From Dendrobium chrysotoxum (taxonomy: Eukaryota; Streptophyta; Magnoliopsida; Asparagales; Orchidaceae), in assembly GCA_019925795.1 (NCBI GenBank), contig CM034307.1, positions 15,707,197 to 15,771,196 on the forward strand: a stretch of 64,000 nucleotides of DNA, given 5' to 3'. The notes beneath the pieces were generated by a model. It made no database searches. It was not told the origin of the DNA and saw nothing but the letters and a program-made list of their open reading frames with translations. The translations under genes were made by a program, and so were the position numbers. Positions 27,301 to 39,328 of the stretch are shown piece by piece. Numbering within the stretch: the first letter of the stretch is position 1; every line of letters begins with the position of its first letter.

Positions 27301-30300
27301 AGTTTAGCTTTTAGTGATTTATATAACAGATTAGATACTAAGGAGGGAGAAAGATATATGTATAAGCTAGCCAAACAAAGAGATAGGAGTAGTAAGGATT
27401 TAGTTCAAGTGAAGTGTATTAAGGATGAAGATCAAAAAGTACTTTTTTTAGAAGATGATATTCAACAAAGGTGGATGAGATATTTTACTAAACTTTTTAA
27501 TGAAGAATGTGAAAATAAAATTGACTGTAGTGATCTTAGCACCCTAAATGAAAATAAAGATTTATATTTTTATCGGCGTATTAGTAAAACTGAAGTTAGA
27601 GAGGCTTTAAAGAAAATGAAGGGTGGAAAAGCTGTTGGACCTGATGATATTCCAATAGAGGTATGGAAATGCTTAGGAGATGAAGGAATTTCTTGGCTTA
27701 CTAAACTTTTTAATACTGTTTTGAAGACTAAAAAGATGCCAGATGAGTGGAGAATGAGTGTGTTAATCCCTATTTTTAAGAATAAAGGTGATGCACAAGA
27801 TTGTGCTAATTATAGAGGAATTAAGTTAATGTGTCATACTTTAAAACTATGGGAACGAGTTATGGAGCATAGGTTGCGGCGTGATACTAATGTTTCTCAA
27901 AATCAATTTGGATTCATGCCGGGTAGGTCTACTATGGAAGCCATACATTTATTAAGAGGTTTGATGGAGAAATATAGAGAGAATAAGGAGGATTTACATA
28001 TGATATTTATTGATTTAGAAAAAGCATATGATAAAGTTCCAAGAGAAGTGCTATGGAGAGTTCTTGAAAAGAAAAGAGTTAATAACGCTTATATTCAAAT
28101 CATTAAAGATATGTATGCAGGAGCTATTACTTGTGTTCAAACACAAGGTGGTTTGACCAAGTATTTCCCTATTTCGGTTGGATTACATCAAGGATCAGCC
28201 TTAAGCCCATATCTTTTTGCTTTAGTCATGGATGTTCTCACTAGACATTTGCAAGAGGATGTACCTTGGTGTATGCTTTTTGCTGATGATATTCTTCTTG
28301 TTGATAAGACTAGAGAGGGAGTTGAAGGTAAACTAGAAGTGTGGAGGTCAACCTTAGAGTCTAAAGGTTTTCACTTGAGTAGATCTAAAACGGAATATAT
28401 GGAGTGTAATTTTAGTAATAATAGACCTAGTGAGGGCATTGTGACTTTGGCCGATCAAGTCATTAATAAGAGTACACGTTTTAGATATCTTGGATCTATT
28501 GTTCAGAGTGATGGTGATATAGATGGGGATATTATCAGCAGAATCCAAGTTGGATGGTTGAAGTGGAGGAATGCATCAGGCTTATTGTGTGATAGAAAAG
28601 TACCCCTCAAACTTAAGGGAAAATTCTATAAGATGGTGGTGAGACCTGCAATGCTTTATGGTGCTGAATGTTGGCCATTAAAAGAGAAGCATAATTCTAA
28701 GTTAAGTGTTGCAGAGATGAGGATGCTCAGGTGGATGAGTGGCTTTACCCTTAGAGATAGGATACGAAATGAGCATATTCGTGAAAAGGTTGGAGTAGCT
28801 CCAGTGGAAGATAAGATTAGAGAGAGTCGCCTTAGATGGTTTGGTCACGTAAAACGGCGGCCTCCCGATGACCCGGTTAGGAAAGTAGAGGTCTTAGATT
28901 TGACTTATGTTAAGAAAGGTAGAGGTAGACCTAAAAAGACTTGGTTAGAAAATATTAGAAATGATCTTTCTTTATTAGATTTAAACGAGAATTTGACTTT
29001 TAACAGGACACAATGGAGAAAAAGGATTCATGTAGCCGACCCCACGTAGTGGGATAAAGGCTTGATGTTGTTGTTGTTGTTGTTGAAGTGTATTAAGGAT
29101 GAAGATTAAAAAGTACTTTTATTAGAAGGGGATATTTAACAAAGGTAGATGAGATATTTTGCTAAATTTTTCAATAAAAATTATGAGAATGCGATTGACT
29201 TCAGTGACCTTAGCACCCTAAATGAAAATAAAGATTTTTGTTTTTATCCACGTATTAGTAAAATTGAAGTTAAAGAGGCTTTAAAGAAAATGAAGTGTGG
29301 AAAACTGTTAGACCTGATGATATTCTAATAGAGGTGTGGAAATGCTTAGGTGATGAAGAAATTTATTGTCTTACTAAATATTTTAATATTATTTTGAAGA
29401 CAGATGCTAGATGAGTGGAGAATGAGTGTGTTGATTTTTATTTTTAAGAATAAAGGTGATGCATAAGATTGTGTGAATTGTAGAGAAATTAAGTTAATGT
29501 GTCACACTTCAAAACTATGGGAGAGAGTTATGGAGCATAGGTTGCGGCATGACACTAATGTTTCTCAAAATCAATTTGGATTCACGCCAGCTAGGTCTAC
29601 TATGGTAGCTATACATTTATTGAGAGATTTGATGGGAGAAGTATAGAGAGAATAAGGAGGATCTACATAAGATTTTTATTGATTTAGAGAAAGCATATGA
29701 TAAAGTTTCAAGAGAAGTGCTATGGAGAGTTCTACATAAGAAAGGGGCTAATAATGCTTATATTCAAGTCATTAAGGATATGTATACAAGGGTTATTACT
29801 TGTGTTCAAACACAAGGTGGTTTAACCAAGTATTTTCTAATTTCAATTGGATTAAATCAAGGATCTGCCTTAAGCCCATATTTTTTTCTTTAGTTATGGA
29901 TGTTCTCACTAGACATTTGCAAGAGGTTGTACCCTGCTGTATGCTTTTTGCTTATGATATTCTTCTTGTTGATAAGACTAGAGAGGGAGTTGAAGGTAAA
30001 CTTGAATTATGGAGGTCAACCTTAGAGTCTAAAGGCTTTCGTTTGAGTAGATCTAAAACTAAATATATAGAGTGTACTTTTAGTAATAATAGATCTAGTG
30101 GAGGGATTGTAACTTTGGGTGATCAAGTCATTATTACGAGTACACATTTTAGATATCTTATTGTTTAGAGTGATGGTGAAATTGATGAAGATATTTTTAG
30201 TAGAATTCATGTTGGATGGTTGAAGTAGAGGAATGCATCGGGCTTGTTGTGTGATAGAAAAGTCTCTCTCAAACTTAAGGGAAAATTCTATAAGATGGTA

Positions 30301-33300
30301 GTGAGATCTGCAATGCTTTATGGTGCAGAATGTTGGCCATAAAAAGAGAGGCATAATATTAAGTTAAGTGTTGCAGAGATGAGAATGCTCAGGTGGATGA
30401 GTGGCTTTACTCTTAGAGACATGATACGAAATGAGCATATATGTGAAAAGGTAAGAGTAGCTCTAGTGGAAGATAAGATTAGAGAGAGTCACCTTAGATG
30501 GTTTGGTTACATAAAACGCGGCCTTACGATGACCCGATTAGGAAAGTAGAAGTATTAGATTTGACTTATGTTAAGAAAGGTAGAGGTAGACCTAAAAAGA
30601 CTTGGTTAGAAAATATTAGAATGACTTTTCTTTATTAGATTTAGATGAGAATTTGACTCTTAACATGACATAATAGAGAAAAAGTATTCATATAACCGAT
30701 CTCACATAGTGGGATAAAGACTTATTGTTATTGAACCTTATCTACTCTATTTGATGTGTTTGAATGATACACTTACATGCATTTCAGTACATTTACATAG
30801 CATGTTTGTACGTTTTCAATTTACTAGCACGCTTTTTGGTGCGCTTACACAATGTATTTATTTCAATCTATATCCCTAGCATATTCGTACATTTTAATTT
30901 ACTTTCATGTTAGGTGCGCTCACATAATGCATTTACACATATATTGGTGTATTTGCATTGCGTGTTCAAATCTTTTCATATTGCTTGTGCGCTTTTTGGT
31001 GCAACAACGTGCTTTTTAATTAACATCAAATTTTTAATTTTAAAATAATAGCATGTTTTTCAATGTAGTAGCATAGTTTCTAAGAGATGGCGTGCTTCTC
31101 AAGGTGATTGTATGCTAAATGAGCTTACAATTACATTTCTCAAGGTTGTGGCACACTTAATAAGGTTATTGCATACTCAAGGTGAGGGCTCACTACTCAA
31201 GGCAATGGCGTACTTCTGTAAACAGAAGGTGATGGCATGCTTCACAGGGCTATTGCGTGCCTCTCATGAATGCAGTACGCTTCATGAGGAAGAGGCATGC
31301 TCTTGGAGGTGACATGCTTAACTTTAATAATCTACAATTTTTTTATGCTTGTGAAGTTTTAAAACAATCAAATTCAATTATTTTACTCATGAGTTTGTCA
31401 TTTAAATTCGCATAATGTTCCATTTTTAAGTTTAAAACAACCTTTGTTCCACTTGTGTGTGTTTTGCAGATCCGATGTCATTGAGCACAAATTAGATTTC
31501 ATTTTTAAATTCCACCACATTCAAATAAAATGAAATTCATCCTTATAATTATTTTAATGCGTGCAGGACCCGCGTGGCACTTTTTAAAAATAGAGAAGAA
31601 ATTTAGTTCATTTTTTATTCTAATTCAATTTGTTGAGTGATTTCTTGAAGTTTGCAAGTATTCTAGTGCGGATATGGAGAGTTCTGTGCTAGCAAGTGAA
31701 TCTTTTTAGATTCATCACAAGTTCCCTATAGGTTCCTTAATTTTACAAATTTTATTTAATTGCACATTATTTTTTTATTTGTCATTTTTAAGGTTGATTC
31801 AATTTGTTTCCAAATTTCAATAGTTTCCTATCATCTCCCCCACGTAGATAGGTGTCATCCGGAGTACTAGGCCTTCTCATCACACTTAAAAAAGCGTGTA
31901 ACACCTACTTTTATAGTAATTAGAACATCTGCTGACCTAAATATCATCTGATGAGAATTGTATATGTGATTAACCTTATTAATATTTAGAAGGATGAAAA
32001 AGATATTTAAGAATTGAATTTGAAAAGATAATTTATAAGGTCAGGTCTTCCCTTGAGGGCTTTGCAGCGCACTATACTCTCGATATGATGAAAGAAAAAT
32101 TGAAGCTTCGAGGCACTATGGCCTTGGCCATGCGGCGTTGCCTTCTATGTTTTGTAGATAGTGCTTGGGAGTGATATGGCGCTGAAGTAGCGACGTAATA
32201 GCACTAAGGTCTCGGGTTGAGGAAAGTTTCCATAAATGAGAAATCCTTGTGAGCACAATGGCGCTGGGAAAGCTAACACTGTGGCACTAGCCCAATTTCA
32301 TAGTTTTATATAAATATCTAAACCCGCTCCACAAGCCTCATTCCTCATTTTCATTTGACTAGGAGAGGAGAGAATGAGAGAAGGGAAGAAGAGAGGAAGA
32401 TGGAGTGAGAGAAAGTTGGGTTTGAGGAGGTAGAGCTAATTTTTTCCATCGAGCTAGTTAGGAAAATTGTTCATCTCCAAAGAAGTGACTTCTACCCTAC
32501 GTTTGCTTTCAATAATTTTAACTTTTGTTGGATTTTTATAATTTATTTTGATCAGAATATGCAAAATAAATGATATATGAATTTCTAACAAATATTCACT
32601 ATGTAACTTCTAATATATTGTAAATAACTTCATTCTACATATTCTAACATAATCATATTGATGTTTCACCAAGTATTTCTATGTTTGATGCATATTCACA
32701 AATAAAAGTAAATTACATAAAAGCATGAAATTGGTAAATGATCATTGTATTAAGATTAGATAAAATGACATAACATGCATAGAAAGTGATGGGATATATA
32801 TAGTTGACATGACTTAATTGGCTACAACATGCAATCTCTATCGGCTCACTTGTTAAATATGTATAATGTAAAAATGAACATATTGTATTGATTCGAGAAT
32901 ACTATATTATGATTTACATTATACTGCCTATGCATAAGAAATATAATGACATGTATGTATATATGTTGTAAATTGTGTGCATGCAAGAAAGGTCGCGTTA
33001 ATGAATAAGACTTTTATGCTTCAATTTGATTGAGGTTGGCGGAGACATAGTATTAGTATGTATAATAATGATATGATGTCTATGATAACATATGATCATT
33101 ATGATAGCTCTATTCTACATATCATAATCATATACATGAAAGTATTACATAATTACTAATCTGCCATACACAATAATGATCCCAACATGATATGATGCAT
33201 AGTACTGATACAAATGGATATAATGTATTGTTATACATATATAATACCCAATTTTTATAAGGTGAAAATAAAAAATCCTCTAATTAAATTATACCTTGAA

Positions 33301-33485
33301 ATACAAACTTTCATAAAAATCATCAAAAAACATCTCATTGTAATTTACTCGTAAAACAGAGTAAATTTATATATATAAATATTTATTAATTTGCAAGGAC
33401 TTGAAAATTGTGGAATTAGTTTTGGATTGTATAATTTTTGTAAAAGTTTTATCATCATCATCATTATTATTATTATTATTATTAC

Positions 33486-33523
<38 letters not shown>

Positions 33524-36500
33524 TTATTCATATATAACTTTTGTTGTACCAGGGTACTAAAAAGTTGGGCGAGGATCTTTCTCAATTTGAGAAGATATAA
33601 TTGAAAAGCGATGGGAATAGGCAGGGATTAGAGGAGGTAGTGGCGGGCGGAATTCGGATCAAACACTAGAGACGGATTAAATAGATATAGGAGGAATTGC
33701 TAATCGGGGGGGATTGAGTCCAGCGTGCAGTAGAGAGGGAGGTAGATTGGGCTGGGAATCGATGTGTGATATTGCTCTCGTGACAAGGTAGGAGAATTGT
33801 GCTGCGGGAACAGGCGGGCAGGTGCGCTAGGCACACCTATGCGAGACTAGAGCTGGTCTACCGAATGCGAGAAAGGAATTGGAGATGCGAAAGTACGTGA
33901 AGGCCGCAGGTCGGAGTCAGACTTGGCAGTGGGTTTTGTGTACGAATTGCAGGAACTGAATGGAGGGGGTGTCGATGCCTATTCGCACCGATGCCGCTTC
34001 GCACATGCAGGAGAAGCCAGGAGGGCGAATTGAGCAAAGAAGAACAAACAGAGTGTGTGTTTCTACGTAAGCGTTCGAAAAAGAAGGCATGGAGAGGCCA
34101 AAGTGTGAATTTTTGGAGCCCTCTCTACGTTTTCTTTTGTTGTCGAGAAGCGTTTTAGCGGATTTAGGTTCTGGGATAAATCTTTTGAGCATATTGGGCT
34201 TTAAATAAGACCCTAACCAGAGATTTTGCACTTATTTTTACGCGGATATTATAATCTGAGTTATGATTTCCTATAAGCGCAAGCCCCTATAGTTAATTAT
34301 CCCTCCCGATAACGAGAGAGAACTTTTGATTAAGGCTGGTCATGAGATAGGCACTATGTATCCAACATATAATAGCAGCAACTTTAGGGTTTTTAAATTT
34401 AGATTTTTGGAGATTTTTTAATATTTGAAATTTAACACTATATACTTAAAGAAGATGATGAGGGAATAATGACAAGCTCGATCAAGATCCAATGATTCCA
34501 TTACCTCGGGCTTTTATGGCCCCTGGTGTACTTAGTCAGAGGAGATAGTCAATCCAACTTGATAAAAGAAATCTTGTCGGCAGCCATGAGTTACTTCGTC
34601 CAAAAGTACCTTGTTGACTTGGAGTGGATGTTTGCGTAAGGTGATGAATTTAAGTTAATCTTAGCTAACAGAGGATTTTATATCTTAGAGTGCGTCGTAT
34701 AATTCATTACTCAATGGGCTTTTAACTATTAGAGAACATATGGGCTTTGGCCATAACCGTAATATAGTGACATCATTTTACAGCAAAACCACCCAATCAG
34801 AGTGCACGTGCCACATCCCTACTGCGATGAATCAACTGAAAATGAATTGTAGTAATACATTCCACAAGACATCTACTTTTTATGAGCTAAAATTATTTTT
34901 CAATCCTCGCCAAACTATTACGAAGTGTGGATGAATTTTAGTTTTAAATTTTTTGGTGACATTTCATTTAAATGTTTAGAATTTGGTATATATTAGATTT
35001 TGAAATTTTAATAGGCTTTAAGAATTGACCCCTTCGATTGAGATTTACATTCAACGCGGCCATCATCAGGGTAGCATTAAAATTATTTCAAATATTTGTA
35101 TTTATTAGAATTTTGGAGGCATTTAAAAAGCATAATCCCCTCCGGTTGATATTAGCTTTCAACACAACCACCATCGAGGAATTAAAAAATTTGTTATTTG
35201 AACATTGTTAACTCTATTCGCGAACTAACAAAGGATCAGGTTCAACAATTGATGATTATACGAATGCTAGAATCGAGAGTTTATGTTTTATGATGAGTTT
35301 CATCTAGAGAGCTTTTGAAGGCCTAATTTGGGCTTTAAAGTAAATATCGTTGTAGATTTGTGATTAGGTGTTTGTTTGTTAATCCAAGTTATGTCGACTC
35401 CTGTCCTTTTAATGAGGATGAAACTTGAATATTTGACCCGCGTAGCATTCTCAAACCTTTGGATTTAGGAATTTGATGTGACGATCGAAGTACATGCGGG
35501 ATATATTTTAGCATATAAATCAAGCTATTTTTTATTTTTTTTAATATTTTAGTGAATCCACGAAGCATTATCAGATCTTGCATTTAGGAGCTTTATAAAA
35601 ATATCAGAGCACATAGAACTATCTGGTTGACTTGACTTTCCAGTATCATCATTTCTGTCAGTAGCTATATTCGATGTAAGATATGTTTTCATATCTTGCC
35701 GGAAATCCACTCGCAATAATTACATCCATAATTTCCCTTGCATCTCCCTCACCATAACTGAAATTTGAAGTGACTTTTATCAAAGAGTATTTTTGAAAAC
35801 ATTTGGGCTATAAATCATCCTTTATAACCCTTAATATATCTACATCACTAAAAGTAGAAATTAGCTTCCTTTCATGCTTACATTCCATAGTCCACATGCT
35901 CAATTTACAATTCCTCAATTCTATCTTCTTCAGGAATCAATCTAATTTGAATTAACATCCAATTATAACTTTATCCAAATATGTTTTAAAAAGATTAAAT
36001 TCTTCCTCATCCTATTGTAATCTAAAATTGGATCCAATGATCCATTTTTTTAGAGCCTTGATTTCCCTCGTATAATATCTGATTGATTATCCTGTCGCAC
36101 CTTTAGACTCTTGGTTAAGTCATCTTTGATCTTAATAGAGTGATTTAATAATCAACATTGTTGATATTTTTTAGGGAGAGATTCAATGTTCTAAATTTCA
36201 ATGAATATGAACTTTCGATTTTCTTTCAAAATCTCATGCCCAAATCACAATCAGGTGATCTTATTGATCAATTACTAAAATTTAGACCCATATCCAAAAG
36301 CGAGGATTCAAAATTTTAAACAATAAGGTGATTTACAGTAGCAAGTGCAACTTTTATTTGATTACTCTAAAGAGCTAAATTGAAACATAATTTCTTTTGT
36401 GGCATAAGTCTACATTTTCTTAAATCTAATAATTACGCTTGATGAACATACTCTGATATAGTGAGGTGCGCTAAAATGGACTAAATGAAGAACTCAAGTT

Positions 36501-39268
36501 TATGGACATATGAGCATATTTCTTTATAACTGGAGTTTAAGATGTAGTAACCAAAGAGCCAATTTAGTTAATCAAAATCATATCAATTTACCTTTTTAAA
36601 ATATGGAGAGGATGTTGTTTAGATTATCCAATGCAAGTAGTTTAAAGGAAAATTTGATCTATATGTAAACATCCTTGTGTCGATGCCCATAGAAGTGGCT
36701 TCCTTAAATAAGTGAGGGTCTCTTGTCATTTGAAAATCTGGCAACCTCCCGACATCGCCTCCCCGCAAAGGGAGGTTGGGAGGCACTCGCCTTTAAATAT
36801 TTCCAGCAAAATAAACAATATGACGGCGCGAGGTCTTTAAATCAAATTCTTCCCACCCAGATCGAAGATACAATGGCACGAGATCTTCAAATCAAGTATT
36901 TCTCGCAAAATAAAAAATACAACAGTGCAAGTCTTCAAATCAAGTACTTGTTACTTATAATTAAATTTATTTAATTTTTAAAAAATTTTAAAATTTTAAA
37001 AATAAAATTTTCCCCGAAAATGCAACAGCCAGTCAACGTCCTCTCCCTGCAAGGCGAGGTTAAGACAGCACTTGCCGTTAGTTTTTCCCGGCCAAATCAA
37101 TGATGCAACGACGCAAGGTCTTCAGATCAAGTTCTTCCAAACCAAACTACTACAAAGTGTGGATGAATTTTAATTTTAAACTTTTTGGTGACATATTTCA
37201 TTTAAATGTTTAGAATTTGGTATATATTAGATTTTGAAATTTTAATAGGCTTCAAGAATTGACCCATCCGATTGAGATTTACATTCAACGCAGTCATCAT
37301 CAGGATAACATGAAAATTATTTCAAATATTTATATTTATTAGAATTTTGGAGGCATTTAAAAAGTATGACCCCCTTCGGTTGAGATTAGCTTTCAATACG
37401 ACCATTATCGAGGAATTAAATAATTAGTTATTTGAACACAATCAACTCTATCCGCCCACTAACAGAGGATCAGGTTCAACAATTGATGATTATGCGAATG
37501 CTAGAATCGAGAGCTTAAGTTTTATAATGAATTTCATCTAGAGAGCCTTTGAAGGCATAATGTGGACTTTAAACTAAATATCATTGTATATTTGTGATTA
37601 GGCGTTTGTTTGTTAATTCAAATCATGTCGACTCCAGCCTTTTCAAGGAGGATGAAACTTAAATATTTGACCCTAACAGCATTCTCAGACCTTAGGATTT
37701 AGGAATCAGATGTGACAATCAGAATACATGAGGGATATATTTTAGCCTATAGATCAAGCTATTTATGGTTTTTTTAATACTTCTAGTGAATCTACGAAGA
37801 ATTATCAGATTTGGCATTTAGGAGCTTTATAAAAATATAGGAGCACATGCGAAACATTAGAACTATCTGGTTGACTTGACTTCCCAGGATCATCACTTTT
37901 TTCAGTAGATATATTCGTTGTAAGAATTATGTTTTCATCTCTTCTCGCAACAATTACATCTAGATTTTCCATTGCATCTCCCTCACCAAAACTAATATAT
38001 GAAGCAGCTTTTATTAAAGAGTGTTTTTGGAAACATTAGGGCTGTAAATCATCCTTTATAACCCTTAATTTAGCTCCATCTATGTTTCATCTCTTGCAGG
38101 CAATCCACTCGTAACAATTAAGTCCAGATTTTCCCTTCCATCTCCCTCACCATAACTAATATTTGAAGTGGTTTTTATCAAAGAGTGTTTTTGGAAACAT
38201 TTGGACTGCAAATCATCCTTTATAACCCTTAATTTATCTCCATCACTAAAAGTAGAAATTAGCTTCCTTTCATGTTTACATTCCATAGTCTACATGCCCA
38301 ATTTACAATTCCTCAACTCTATCTTCTTCAAGAATCAATCTAATTAGAATTAAAATCCAATTATAACATTATCCAAATAAGTTCAAAAAATATTAATTTC
38401 TTCCTCATCCTGTTGTAATCTAAAATTGGATCCAATGGTCTATAGTTTAGAGCCTTGATCTCCCTTATATAATGTCTGATTGATTATCCCGTCGCACCTT
38501 CAGACTCTTGGTGAAGTCCTCTTTGATCACAATGGAGTGATTTGATAATCACTATTGTCGGTATTTTTTGGGGAGAAATTCAATGTTTTAAATTTCAATG
38601 AATATGGACTTTCTTTTTTCTTTCATAATCTGATGCTCAAATCACAATCTTAGGTGATCCAATATATCAATTACTAAAATTTAGCCCTATATCCAAAAGC
38701 AAGGAATCAAAATTTTAAATGATAAGGTGACTTATGGTAGCAAGTGCAAATTTTATTTGATTGCTCTAACAGGCTAAATTGAAACACAATTCCTTTCGAG
38801 GCATAAGTCTACATTTTCTTAAATTTAATAATTATGTTTGATGAACATACTCTAATATAAAGAGGTGCACTAAGATGGACCAAATGAAGAACTTATGTTT
38901 ATGGTCATATGAGCATATTTCTTTATAATTGGAGTTTAAGATATAGCAACCAAAGAGCCAATTAAGTTAATCAAAATCATATCAATTCACCTTTTTAAAA
39001 TATGGAGAGGATGCTATTTTGATTAATAAATGCAAGTAGTTTAATGGTATAATTGATCAATATGCAGATTTTAACATCCTTGCGCCTGATGTGCAGAGAA
39101 GTGGATTCCTTTTTGAGGTTAATTACATTTGGAAGCTTTGTGTCGACATCTCACTTAAACAAAAAATATAGCCCTTTTTCTCTATCTTTGTATTTTTTAT
39201 TTTGCTTTATGAAACTTTTTTGCAGGCTGTGGTTCTTTTTTTTATTAAAACTGTATATAATTAATTTG

Positions 39269-39328
<60 letters not shown>

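Larger units (their letters stand above)
26030..29085 (+). mobile_element. Young RTE LINE inserted in an older copy
   Basis: About 3.06 kb, nearly full length, with an APE endonuclease, a linker, RT and a C-terminal region, ending in a (GTT)n tail at about 29065-29085. Its 5' end is about 105 bp shorter than that of the older copy. One frameshift near 27010 and two stops (27070-27072, 27217-27219) are the only clear defects. RTE elements carry a single endonuclease-RT ORF and have short 3' repeats as tails, as seen here. Confidence 0.92.
24556..30730 (+). mobile_element. Older RTE LINE, split by a younger copy
   Basis: Full-length element of about 3.1 kb in two pieces, 24556-26029 and 29086-30730, flanked by a 17-bp duplication. 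The 5' piece has a decayed endonuclease (stops throughout). The 3' piece has a decayed RT, of which 29800-30168 is the longest open part (LLVDKTREGVEGKLELWRST). It ends near GGGATAAAGACTTATTGTTA. It is much more mutated than the insert at 26030-29085. Confidence 0.9.

Noticed and set aside
33367..33604. Poly-Asn and poly-Leu frames on opposite strands
   Set aside because: Both are translations of the (ATT)n microsatellite.
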